DNA of 40,979 nucleotides from Isotricha intestinalis (taxonomy: Eukaryota; Ciliophora; Litostomatea; Vestibuliferida; Isotrichidae). Below, piece after piece: positions 18,546-28,048 of this stretch. The notes under the pieces were generated by a model. It worked only from the letters and a program-made list of their open reading frames with translations, was not told where the DNA came from and ran no database searches. Numbering within the stretch: position 1 is the first letter of the stretch; every line of letters starts with the position of its first letter. A program made the translations under genes and the position numbers. Location of the stretch: contig JAJJLU010000458.1 of the NCBI GenBank assembly GCA_023807065.1, positions 1 to 40,979 of the forward strand. Reading direction: 5' to 3'.

Positions 18546-21500
18546 TTAAAAAAAGAATAAAATATCATCAACTTGTTTATTCATATATTCATTTAAATCA
18601 TTAGAACTTTGATAAATTGTATTTTTCATAAACGAAATAAAAGAAATAAAATCATTATGAATATTAGGAAGAGTTTTTTTAGGTTTATAATTTGGTTTAA
18701 TTGCACATTTCATTAATCCATCAAAATCAAAATCTTTAAAAAACTTATGATTTTGAATAGATTTAAAAGAACAAATTCTATTTTTTGGATTTTTATCTAA
18801 TAAACCAGAAATTAAATTATTAAAATTTTCACTTTTAGGCTCAGAAGATAAATAAGGTTTTTTTTCTAAAATTTCATTATGAATAAATTTTTGTTCTTTA
18901 ATATTTGTTCCAAAAGGTTTTTTACCATAATAAATTTCATATAATATAATTCCAACAGACCAAAAATCAGCATTAAAATTATATGGTTTTCCCATAATAA
19001 CTTCAGGAGACATATAATAACTTGTTCCAATAATTGTATTCGTATAATCTTTATCATCTAATTTTTTTGCTATTCCAAAATCAATTACTTTTAAATAACC
19101 ATTTGTACTTATTAATATATTTTCTGGCTTTAAATCACGATGAATTATTCTTTTATTTTGTAAATAATTTAAAACTGAAAATAATATTGCTCCGTAAAAT
19201 CTTGTTTCTTCATTATTTCTAAAGTCGTTTTTTTTTGTTTCATCTAATTTTTTTCTTAAAGAAATTCCATCTACAAATTCCATAAGAAATAATAAATAAT
19301 CTCTTGTTTTATATGTTTTTATTAATTGCACTATAAAAGGATATTCAATTGAGGAAGAAATGCTTTTTTCTGATAAATATAATTTTGCCATTTCTTTATT
19401 TTCTGATAAACTTTTTATTTCTGCTGTTTTCATTGCAAAAAATCTTTTTTGATTAGAAACTAAATAAACTTTACCATAACTTCCACTTCCTATTTCTTTA
19501 ACATAATATAATGAATCTAAAGAAATAGTAACATCATTTAAAACTAGCATTTTTTTTAAAGTTTTAAAAATAGGATTTTCAATATCAACCAAATCTTCAT
19601 ATATTTTTTTATTTAAAGTATAACAAATACAATTTGTTAAAGCAATAAAATCTGCTTTTTTTGAATAAGAACCTTTTTCTGAATGTATATCACCAAAATT
19701 TTGGTTATTTTGTAATATTTTTATTTGCATTTCATTAACTAAAATTTGAACATTACCTTCTTTAATATAATAAAAATAATTTGATATAGGTCCATCTTTT
19801 AAAATAATTTGTCCTGGACTATAAAATTTTTCTTCCATTGAATCAGCTAATTTAAATAAAGTAAAACATGATAAAAAATGAAAATTTGGATTATTATTTA
19901 ATACAAATATTAAATCATTTATTGATATATCAACAATATTATTTGATGATATTATTGGTAATAAATTTTCCCAATCTGCTTCAAATATTATACATTCATC
20001 ACCTAAAATATTATAATTAATTGAATTATTTGTGGTTAATGTTTCCATAAATATTTTTCCTTTTTCTAACTGATTTGTATAATTTAAATTTACTGAATGA
20101 ATAAAATTTTGTAAATCTTGTCCTACTTTTTTTCCTTTAAAAACTGTTCCTGAAATAGGTAAAATTAGTTTTTTTTGATTTCTCTGTATTATAATATTTT
20201 GATAATAAAATTTTAATTGAAAAATTGAAAAAGCTTGTTTAATTTTATTATCATTGTTTATTAAATCATTTAAATATTGATTTTGTTTAATTGAATTTTC
20301 AAATATTTTAAAAACAATATTTTTAATAGATTGTTCTCTAAAAATTGGAATTAAATCTTCATATTTAATTTGTAATAAAATAGTTTCATTATCAGTAATA
20401 TAAGTATATAAAGATTCTATTCTATTAAAAATAGGAATTTCACCAAATAAATCTCCTTCATCAATAATTTTAATAATCATATTATTATAAGAGCAAAGCA
20501 CTTTTCCTTTTAATATTAAAAAAATACTATCAGATAATTTATGTTGTTCTAAAATTAAAGTTTTATCTTCACAATCTAAAAAAGAAGAAATTTTAGCAAT
20601 TTTTTCTAAAGTTTCATAGTCTAAATTAGAAAAAAAATAGGAATTAAGTAAATATTTAATAATTTCAATATTTCTTTTTTTTTCATAATCATTAGCAATA
20701 TTTTTATATTTATCTAAAGGTAAAACATAAATATAAGTTTTACCTAAAGCTCTAATAAAACAATTAGATTGGCAATTTTGTAATAAAGCTTGAGTTCCTA
20801 TTCCATTTCCTTTTGGTAATTCATATAATTCATCATCAATTGAATATTGTAATTTTCCTTTTTCTATTATATAATAATTATCTTCTTCTTTTTTGTCTTG
20901 TGTAAAAAGTTTCATATTATTTTTTATTTTTTTATATATTATTGTTTCTAATATTAAATTTACTATTTCTTTATCCATTTCAGGATATAATAATTCATTT
21001 TCTGTTAAAATTTTTATTAAAAATTGTTTTTGTTTATCTGTTAATTTATCTTTTATTAATTCTATTGGTTCTTTATCTTTTTTTACTTTTTTTAAATCTG
21101 AAGCACTTTTATTTTTTTTATTCTCAATTGGTATTTTTGATTTTTCAATTGTTTTAGCTTTTGTATAAACTTCTTCATCAGAATCAAAAAAATTTAATTG
21201 TATAATCTTTTGAGGACTTGAAGATAAACAATTTTTACCTTTTAGAGGTAATAATTCAAAAGCTTTTCTTCTTCTATGAATATTCAATGAAGCAGATAAA
21301 TGAGTATCTAAACATTTATTTGTTTTTAAATAATCTAAATCACTTATAATTACTGTTAAAGGCTCATTATTATTATTATATTTATTAATATTTATTTCAA
21401 ATTTACATATTTCTTTATCTTTTGTTTTTTTTTTCGAAAGATTTTTTATATTTTTATTACTTTCTCGTTTTTCAAAAGTTCCAGTTTTTGTTATTACATT

Positions 21501-21671
21501 ACTTTGATTTTGATATAAATTTCTTAAATCTGGATTTAATCCTTTGTTTGGAGGCAGATATTCATTTTTTAAATTAAGAATAAAACTATCTGATTTTTTT
21601 GGTAATTCATCTAATTTAATTGATGAATTTTTTTGAGTTTTTGTTGTTTTTATACAACAATATGAACCCAT
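18546..21671 (-). CDS. PKG-like kinase with multiple cyclic-nucleotide-binding domains
   Basis: A 1041-residue protein. The start MGSYCC fits N-myristoylation plus palmitoylation, as in apicomplexan and ciliate PKGs. About 230 disordered residues precede tandem CNB folds: CNB-A about 225-335, CNB-B about 340-460, a degenerate CNB-C about 470-590 and CNB-D about 600-715. A complete Ser/Thr kinase follows (about 725-975): GSGSYG loop, AMK Lys near 747, HRDLKPEN near 845, DFG near 864, GTSYYMSPE, with activity expected. The phosphate-binding cassettes are aberrant: FGEIPIFNRIESLYTY (B), GDIHSEKGSYSKKADF (D) and GTQALLQNCQSNCF (A). None has the Arg of the usual FGELAL-PRxA motif, so cGMP may not be the ligand, or affinity is low. 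Total length matches the large PKGs of alveolates. Confidence 0.88.
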   Translation of the reverse strand: MGSYCCIKTTKTQKNSSIKLDELPKKSDSFILNLKNEYLPPNKGLNPDLRNLYQNQSNVITKTGTFEKRESNKNIKNLSKKKTKDKEICKFEININKYNNNNEPLTVIISDLDYLKTNKCLDTHLSASLNIHRRRKAFELLPLKGKNCLSSSPQKIIQLNFFDSDEEVYTKAKTIEKSKIPIENKKNKSASDLKKVKKDKEPIELIKDKLTDKQKQFLIKILTENELLYPEMDKEIVNLILETIIYKKIKNNMKLFTQDKKEEDNYYIIEKGKLQYSIDDELYELPKGNGIGTQALLQNCQSNCFIRALGKTYIYVLPLDKYKNIANDYEKKRNIEIIKYLLNSYFFSNLDYETLEKIAKISSFLDCEDKTLILEQHKLSDSIFLILKGKVLCSYNNMIIKIIDEGDLFGEIPIFNRIESLYTYITDNETILLQIKYEDLIPIFREQSIKNIVFKIFENSIKQNQYLNDLINNDNKIKQAFSIFQLKFYYQNIIIQRNQKKLILPISGTVFKGKKVGQDLQNFIHSVNLNYTNQLEKGKIFMETLTTNNSINYNILGDECIIFEADWENLLPIISSNNIVDISINDLIFVLNNNPNFHFLSCFTLFKLADSMEEKFYSPGQIILKDGPISNYFYYIKEGNVQILVNEMQIKILQNNQNFGDIHSEKGSYSKKADFIALTNCICYTLNKKIYEDLVDIENPIFKTLKKMLVLNDVTISLDSLYYVKEIGSGSYGKVYLVSNQKRFFAMKTAEIKSLSENKEMAKLYLSEKSISSSIEYPFIVQLIKTYKTRDYLLFLMEFVDGISLRKKLDETKKNDFRNNEETRFYGAILFSVLNYLQNKRIIHRDLKPENILISTNGYLKVIDFGIAKKLDDKDYTNTIIGTSYYMSPEVIMGKPYNFNADFWSVGIILYEIYYGKKPFGTNIKEQKFIHNEILEKKPYLSSEPKSENFNNLISGLLDKNPKNRICSFKSIQNHKFFKDFDFDGLMKCAIKPNYKPKKTLPNIHNDFISFISFMKNTIYQSSNDLNEYMNKQVDDILFFF

Positions 21672-22204
21672 TTAAATTTCTTTTACTATTTAATTTCATT
21701 TTATTAAATTAATTTTCTTTACTTAATAATAAAAAAATAAGTATTAGATAAGTTGATATTTTATGAGATAAAATTATATTTTTCAACAATATTATTTTAA
21801 AATTTTATAATTTATTTTTTCTTTAACAAAAAATGAAATAAATATTATAATATTTTAAATATTTAAACTCACATATTTATAATCATTCCATTATTATTTC
21901 AAATAATATAATTATAAAAACTGTTTAATGTTTATATGTAATTTTATTTTGTCTAGTTAGTGAATAAATATTTTTATGTGATTTTTAATGATGAATATTT
22001 TACAATAATTTATTTTAAAAATAAAATAATATCAATTTTTTTCTTGGACTTTAAATATTATTTTGTAATATTTACAAATTTTTAAAAATTAAATATTTAC
22101 AATCTTTTATTCATCTTCAGAAAATATAAAGGATTATATAAAAAAAATTTAATGAAAATATTTTATATTTACATTTTAATCTATTTCTAACTTGTAAAAA
22201 TTTA

Positions 22205-22720
22205 AGAAATTACTATTATTATTATTTTGATTTGATTATATATCCTAATGTAGTTAAAGATTATTATTATTTGAAGCAATATTATTATTAAGAAATTTAA
22301 AGGTATTATTATTTGATACATTCGAATTATTATTGTTATTGTTTCTAATTTACATTCCTCCAAATTCAAATTAGTATTATTAGTGTTACTTATAGCAAAC
22401 TTATTTACAGAAAGGAAATCTAAATCAAATCCCAAGTATTAACATTAATATTTAATAAAAATCCACTTAAATTATATTATTATTATTTTGATTTGAGTTA
22501 TTTGAATTAATATTTAAATAAGATGGAAGAATCTTTAAAATTATAATTACTGCTCTTATTAATTTGAGTATTTGATATTATATTACTTAAAACTAAAGGT
22601 GATTGAGAATATGGAGATAAACCATTAAAAAGACTCTTAATAAAAAAAATCATTATTCATAGTTGTAGTATTTCTATTTTGATTTGAACAAATAAAAATA
22701 AATTCATTATTTAATTTTAT
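22205..22720 (-). pseudogene. Decayed Asn-rich coding sequence
   Basis: The minus strand carries Asn-rich protein-like blocks in different frames: FICSNQNRNTTTMNNDF, SLFNGLSPYSQSPLVLSN, LNINSNNSNQNNNN, GFDLDFLSVNKFAISNTNN and NNNNNNSNVSNNNTFKFLNN. They follow one another in order and are separated by small shifts and stops. AAT-codon runs (SNQNNNN) occur twice. This is what a frameshifted poly-Asn gene looks like; no domain is left to name it. It lies just downstream of the pseudokinase stop in the same orientation, so it could be an old 3' neighbour or a lost tail, although a clear TAA and about 50 nt of A+T-rich spacer separate them. Confidence 0.5.
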
Positions 22721-22773
22721 TTAATTAATTTTTAAAAAATTGTTTATTTATTTCATTTTTATAATAAGTTATT

Positions 22774-24244
22774 TTATTTTTTTTTCTCTTTTTTTTGCTC
22801 TTTATTTTTACTTTTTTTATTATTATTATTATTATTCATATTGAAATTAAAAATCATTTGATTATCTTGATTATTATATAATAAATTTTTCATATCTTCT
22901 TCTTTTTCATCATCATCATCATCTAATACAACTTTATTCTTATCATCACTTAAATTATTTTCTTCTTTTAAATGTTTATTATTATTATTATTATTATTAT
23001 TATCCTCAATATTAGTTCCAATTTTTTGAATACCAGATTTAATACTCATGAATAAAATACTTTTAGTTTTATTCATTTCTTTCATTTCATTTTTTTTATC
23101 AATTTTATGATTATAATAAAACCCTTCAAACATTTTAGAAATTTCACAATAATCTTTATAATCTTCCATTTTATAATTATCATAATTTAAATCATTTACA
23201 CTATATTTTTCATCATCTCTTTCTCTGACTTTTATGTTTTTTCCTTTTTTAGGAATAAAAGGAGCTTTTAAAGTTCTTTTTCTAACTTCTTCCCATTTAA
23301 ATTCTTTTAACCATCTATGTTCTCTTAATTCTTCAATTCCATTATATCCAATTCTATAAGCAGCTTTTTTTTGAATGCATCTATTAATAAAATCAGCACA
23401 ATCTCTACTCCAACCTTCAGGTAAATCACTTTCTTTAATTAAAAAATCTTTAGTATTTATTAATGAATCACAATATTCTTTTTTAGTAGAGTTTTTAAAA
23501 GGTAATTTATTAAACATCATTTCATATAATATTATTCCTATTGAAAATATATCTGAAACCATTCCATGATTTTGCCTAAATGCTATTTCTGGAGCCATAT
23601 ATCCTTTATTTCCAGATGTATCAAAATATGTTATATTTTCCGCTTTTCTTAATAATTTATAATCATTTATATGTAAATAACCATTTGAATCTAATATTAA
23701 ATTATCTGGTTTTAAATTTCTATGTACAAAACCATTGTTGTGTAAGAATTCTAAACCTATTATTAAATTTGCTATTAAGAATTTTGATTTTGTTTCTGTT
23801 AAAAATTTTCTATTTATATGATATCTAAGATCACCTCCTGAATAATATTCTTCTATTAAATAAAAGGAGTTTTTATCTTGGAAAGCATATAATAAATTTA
23901 CTAAAAATGGATTATGTTTTAAATTATATTCTTTAAAGAAAACTATTTCATTTAATATACTATATAATGCTCTTGATAAGAGAACTTGTGATTTAATATA
24001 TTCAATCATTACTACATTTAAATTTTCATTTTTTTGATTTTTATCTATTAATGATTTACATAAATAAATTGGACCATATCTTCCATTTCCTATAAGTGTT
24101 AAATCACTAAAAGAATAAAAACTGAGAACTTTAATTATTTATCATATTTTATTATATTATTATTATTTATTTTATTTATATACTTTTATCATCGTAATAT
24201 TTTGTTATAAATATTTCTTGATTTGTTGTTTCTATACAACCCAT
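22774..24244 (-). CDS. N-acylated AGC-like pseudokinase, two exons
   Basis: Exon 1 is 24244-24184 (MGCIETTNQEIFITKYYDDK plus one base), exon 2 is 24128-22774, with a 55-nt GT-AG intron; the protein is 471 residues. MGC at the start suggests myristoylation with palmitoylation. The kinase fold is plain: Gly-loop GNGRYG (34-39), alphaC Glu81, LKPDN, APE 199-201 and an AGC-like lobe order. Catalytic residues are lost: the VAIK Lys is Ile62 (VVMIE), HRD is HRN (Asn158) and DFG is DYK (176-178). It should not phosphorylate and may scaffold or regulate, perhaps acting on an active AGC/PKG kinase at the same membrane. The C-terminal 170 residues are charged, with poly-Asn and poly-Asp runs. The frame upstream of exon 2 continues in kinase homology (DLTLIGNGRYG), which supports the exon join. 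Confidence 0.82.
24129..24183 (-). other. 55-nt intron in the pseudokinase gene
   Basis: It reads GTATATAAAT...AATTAAAG on the minus strand. Splicing joins an MGC-starting exon to ILSFYSFSDLTLIGNGRYG in frame (61 + 1355 nt = 472 codons including stop). Two other downstream AG sites break the frame. The exact acceptor is inferred. Confidence 0.65.
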
Positions 24245-24500
24245 TATATTATTTTTATTAAAGAATATTATATAAAAAAACAATTTAATGAATATTTTTT
24301 TATAATTATTATTACTTCTTTATTATCAAAAACATGAATCCTCCATTTTATTAATTTGAAACATGGTCTTTTATATTTTTTGTTGTTATACAAAAAATAA
24401 AAACTAAACATAAAAAATAAATACCAAAATTATAACTTATCAATCTTTAAAATAATAAAAGAGTAAAAATAATAAATTTAATAAAAAAATCAATTAAAAA

Positions 24501-26171
24501 CTACATTAAACTAGTATTATATTCAATCATATCAAAATTATATTTATTAACTTGTCCATAATTTCTCCATCTAATTTCTTGATAATTAACACAAACAGTA
24601 TTATTCCAATCAAAAGGATTATTAGTTTCAGCAGGTGGTCCATTAATTAAATAAATTTTTTTATTTTTCTTTCCTAAAACATCATTAATACTAGCAAATT
24701 TTAAATCTGTGCATCCATAACATCTTGGCGTAGTACTTTCAGTTTTATTATATAAATCAGCTCTTTCAGCAATAACATTTCCAGGATCATTCTTAGCAAG
24801 AGGTTCATTAATATAATCATCAAATCTCATTAATTTTTTATATGAATTAATATCATTAACACCTCCTTGGTATTTTCTAAATATTTTTGCTCGAGTACAA
24901 CCACTATAATCAATAGAATCATATAATTCTGGTTTTTCAATTAATATATTATCATAACCACTCATTTTTCTTATTTGTTTAATATATGGAGTATTATAAC
25001 TTGGCCAATAACCATATCTTAAAGTTTGAGTAACATCTTCTATTCCACAAAAACCAGGCATTTGTTCAAGTATATAAAATGCTTCGTCTTGAATATCTTT
25101 TGAAGTTGTGTTTATTTTCTTTAAATCTAATATTTGAAATTGATTATTATATGTTCCACTATTTTCTATTTGGAAAATGTCTGCCCAATATTTACTATTA
25201 TCCGATAATCTATTTGCTAACATTGTTCTCATCCAACACATTAAACTATTTGGTGTTAATAAATCCCACAAATTATTATCATAAATATGATTTGTTGTTT
25301 CTGCTATATATAAATCTTTATCTGTTATATAAAAATCATCTTGACTATTTATTGCTCCAGGATAAGATGACATTGTTACTACATTACTTTTTACTTCATG
25401 TCCTTCATTTGGAATATATTTATATTCTTTATATATCCTTATCATTTTATTATATGCTGTCCATGTATTATGTCCAAACCATAAATCTGAATAATCAGGA
25501 GATACTTTGATTAAGGATGAACAATGAGAACGTAAATTTATATAATCTTTTATTTCACTTATTGTCATATTTGAATAATTTGGTCTTGAAGCTTGATTTT
25601 TCCAATATCTTAATTCATCTAAATCACCAACACTAATTACAGTTTGAAAATTAATTAAATCAATTTTTTTATCATCTGTTACCATTGAATTATATCCTTC
25701 ATTTAAACCTACCATTTGTCTATATAAATTATACACTTCATACCAATATTGATTTGTATCTTTTAATGAAGTAGATTTATATTTAACATAATCTAAATTT
25801 TGTTTAAAAAATTCATATATTAAATCAGGCATTGTTGCATTATTATCATAATATTTAAAATGTTTCATATTTCTCCAATGATCATATATTCTTTTATATG
25901 TTAAAACTCCTTCTAAAAAACCCATTGCATATGATTTAGTATGATCTGCATATTTATTATCATTTCCTGAATATGAAGATATTGTTAAGAAATCCCAACC
26001 TTTTTCTTCATAAGATGAAGTATAGTTTCCAAATGCTATTGCATTTTCATCATATATTCCTTTTTTTACTATGTATTTTTTTGTTTGACGAATATAATAT
26101 ATACTTGCATTTATTGTCTCCAATGTTATTGTTGTTGATATTACATACATCAAAATTAGAGTTTTTATCAT
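24501..26171 (-). CDS. Lysosomal phospholipase B-like hydrolase (PLBD family)
   Basis: A 556-residue Ntn-hydrolase-fold protein with a signal peptide (about 1-18). The nucleophile region LRSHCSSLIKV places Cys217, which in PLBD1/2 becomes the N-terminal catalytic Cys after self-cleavage. Flanking family motifs are strong: SDLWFGHNTW, SSYPG-INSQDDFYI, ANRLSDNSKYWADIF, NSGTYNNQ, LEQMPG and RAKIFRKYQ. Animal and Dictyostelium members act in lysosomes or phagosomes on lipids or amides, and their true substrates are poorly known. In a grazing ciliate a digestive-vacuole role is likely (inferred). It is full length and intronless, and ends in TAG. The 256-nt gap to the pseudokinase start shows nothing else. 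Confidence 0.93.
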   Translation of the reverse strand: MIKTLILMYVISTTITLETINASIYYIRQTKKYIVKKGIYDENAIAFGNYTSSYEEKGWDFLTISSYSGNDNKYADHTKSYAMGFLEGVLTYKRIYDHWRNMKHFKYYDNNATMPDLIYEFFKQNLDYVKYKSTSLKDTNQYWYEVYNLYRQMVGLNEGYNSMVTDDKKIDLINFQTVISVGDLDELRYWKNQASRPNYSNMTISEIKDYINLRSHCSSLIKVSPDYSDLWFGHNTWTAYNKMIRIYKEYKYIPNEGHEVKSNVVTMSSYPGAINSQDDFYITDKDLYIAETTNHIYDNNLWDLLTPNSLMCWMRTMLANRLSDNSKYWADIFQIENSGTYNNQFQILDLKKINTTSKDIQDEAFYILEQMPGFCGIEDVTQTLRYGYWPSYNTPYIKQIRKMSGYDNILIEKPELYDSIDYSGCTRAKIFRKYQGGVNDINSYKKLMRFDDYINEPLAKNDPGNVIAERADLYNKTESTTPRCYGCTDLKFASINDVLGKKNKKIYLINGPPAETNNPFDWNNTVCVNYQEIRWRNYGQVNKYNFDMIEYNTSLM

Positions 26172-26238
26172 TTCTTTTTAAAAATGTTTTTTATATTATT
26201 AATTTAGATTTTATAAATTATTTATTTTTTTTATTTAT

Positions 26239-27954
26239 TTATTTTTCTGATTCTTTTTTCTCTTCTTCTTCTTCTTTTTCTAATCCTTCAATCAATCCTC
26301 CTACATTTTTTATTATTTCATTTAAATATTCTTCGTTTAAAGTATCTAAAATTAAATTTTTAATTTTTTTTTTATTATTTGTATTTTCCCAAATTGAAAG
26401 GTAAAAATTGGATTTTTTTGATTGTCTTTTTCTAATAGAAACTTTAGATTTATTGTAAATAAAAATAATTTTATTTTTCATTAATTCTTCATTTTTATTA
26501 TTTTCATTATCAAAAATTATAATATGTCCTTGATAAGTTACTATAATTGTTGCATTTTTAAATCCTTTAAATACCCCTGCACTTCTTTTAATATTTAATT
26601 GGAATTTAATTAAATCTTTATAATTTATTTCTATTTTTTTTGGTATTATTTGTAATAAGAAGTTAATATATTCTTCTAAAGAATTATATTTTTCTGCATT
26701 AAAATTATTTCTATCTTCTACAATTTTATCATTTGATAAATTATTATTTAATAAATTTTCTTGTAATTGAATAAATAATTCATTAAACTCTTTTAATAAA
26801 TGTTCATTATTTTTATTTCCCAACAATTGCTTAACTGATAATTTTAAATCAACTGTTTCTTTTGAACAATTATTAATGAATTTATCATAATTACCATAGC
26901 TTTTATATAAATTAAAATTAAAAATTTTAACAATTTGATTATGATAAATTTCCATATTATGTTTTAATAATTCAATATAATCAAAGATAATATCTTTTAG
27001 AGTTTTTATAGTGTTTTTTATTTCATTAATAAAATGATTAATATTATCAAACATTTCATTAGAAGATGAAATTAATGAATATTCAACAATAGAATAATCA
27101 GTAAAATTTTGAAGAATAATATCTAAATCAGGAGCTTTAATTTGATTTAAAAATTTATTAAATTGGTTATTATAATTTTTAACATAATAATTTTCATATT
27201 CTTTTTTCTTATGTTCAAATTCATTTATTAAACTTAATAATTTTTTATAAAAAAAATCTAATTTAGTAGGAACAGAATCAATTTTACTATGATTTACATT
27301 ATTAAATATTTGTTTTTTTATTTCAGAAGAAATATTCTTAAAACTTTCATCTAATATTATATTAGTTTTATGAACAATATTAGGAGCGTCTTCTCCGATT
27401 AAATAATAACCATAAATTTGAGCCACGGTTTTGGAAGCATCAAAATTTATTTTTTTCATTTCTAACATCATTCCTGTATATGTATATGCTATTCTATCTA
27501 AATATTTTATTTGAGGTTTTATTTCTTTTAAATATGAATTACTTATTTTTATATAAAATGGCTCTGATATTTTTCTTATTTGATTTATTATTATGTTTGC
27601 AAAATTTAATGTTAAGTTATATATTTTGTTAAAGTAGTTTACTTTGTTTATAAATAAATCAAAATTTTCATTTCCTGTTTTTTCTATTTGAATGTCTATT
27701 TTTTTTGGTGATGTATCTATTTCTATAACATTGGTATCTGTTATTTTATTGTTTAGATTTTTATTGTTTTTTTCTATTATTTTTTCTTCTTTTATTTCTT
27801 CTTTTTTTTCTTCTTTTATTTCTTCTTTTTCTTCTTCTTTATTTTCTTCTTTTATTTCTTCTTTTTTTTCTTCTTCAATAACTTCAACTTCGAATTCACT
27901 TTTATTTTCATTATCATCTTTGTTATTTTCTTGATCTTTTATTTGTTCAGACAT
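26239..27954 (-). CDS. Unrecognised coiled-coil protein, possibly BAR-plus-PH-like
   Basis: A 571-residue protein. The first 70 residues are a Glu/Lys repeat (multiple EEKKEEIKEE units). A long helical, coiled-coil-prone middle (about 95-440) contains spaced aromatic and Asn-rich helices (NFDLFINKVNYFNKIYNL, EFEHKKKEYENYYVKNYNNQFN) reminiscent of BAR/sorting-nexin helical bundles. A compact C-terminal part (about 450-555: SAGVFKGFKNATIIVTYQG, HIIIFDNE, FYLSIWEN) resembles a small beta-rich PH-type fold. The order helical bundle then PH-like fold is what suggests a membrane-curvature role, but I recognise no family signature and do not claim one. It is divergently paired with the TBC gene across 94 nt. 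The stop is TAA. Confidence 0.7.
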   Translation of the reverse strand: MSEQIKDQENNKDDNENKSEFEVEVIEEEKKEEIKEENKEEEKEEIKEEKKEEIKEEKIIEKNNKNLNNKITDTNVIEIDTSPKKIDIQIEKTGNENFDLFINKVNYFNKIYNLTLNFANIIINQIRKISEPFYIKISNSYLKEIKPQIKYLDRIAYTYTGMMLEMKKINFDASKTVAQIYGYYLIGEDAPNIVHKTNIILDESFKNISSEIKKQIFNNVNHSKIDSVPTKLDFFYKKLLSLINEFEHKKKEYENYYVKNYNNQFNKFLNQIKAPDLDIILQNFTDYSIVEYSLISSSNEMFDNINHFINEIKNTIKTLKDIIFDYIELLKHNMEIYHNQIVKIFNFNLYKSYGNYDKFINNCSKETVDLKLSVKQLLGNKNNEHLLKEFNELFIQLQENLLNNNLSNDKIVEDRNNFNAEKYNSLEEYINFLLQIIPKKIEINYKDLIKFQLNIKRSAGVFKGFKNATIIVTYQGHIIIFDNENNKNEELMKNKIIFIYNKSKVSIRKRQSKKSNFYLSIWENTNNKKKIKNLILDTLNEEYLNEIIKNVGGLIEGLEKEEEEEKKESEK

Positions 27955-28048
27955 TTATAGAATAAATATTTCAAAAAAATATAACTTAAAAATATAAAAA
28001 AATTAAAAAAATAAAATAATTAAATTATATTTAAAAGCTTAAAATAAA
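27955..28048. promoter_or_regulatory. Compact bidirectional promoter region
   Basis: Only 94 nt separate the start codons of the divergent coiled-coil (-) and TBC (+) genes, so both promoters and 5' UTRs must lie here or overlap. The sequence is almost pure A/T, with no distinct box. Confidence 0.55.

Noticed and set aside
20893..21168. Open + frame of 91 codons inside the PKG-like gene
   Set aside because: Hydrophobic antisense shadow of the Lys/Asn-rich N-terminal part of the kinase gene.
27750..27880. TTC/TTT tandem-like tract as a possible repeat array
   Set aside because: It encodes the Glu/Lys repeat of the coiled-coil protein on the minus strand; there are no spacers or palindromes, so it is not CRISPR-like or a satellite.
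27692..27934. Ser/Phe-rich + frame opposite the coiled-coil gene
   Set aside because: It is the complement of the Glu/Lys repeat; low complexity explains the open frame.
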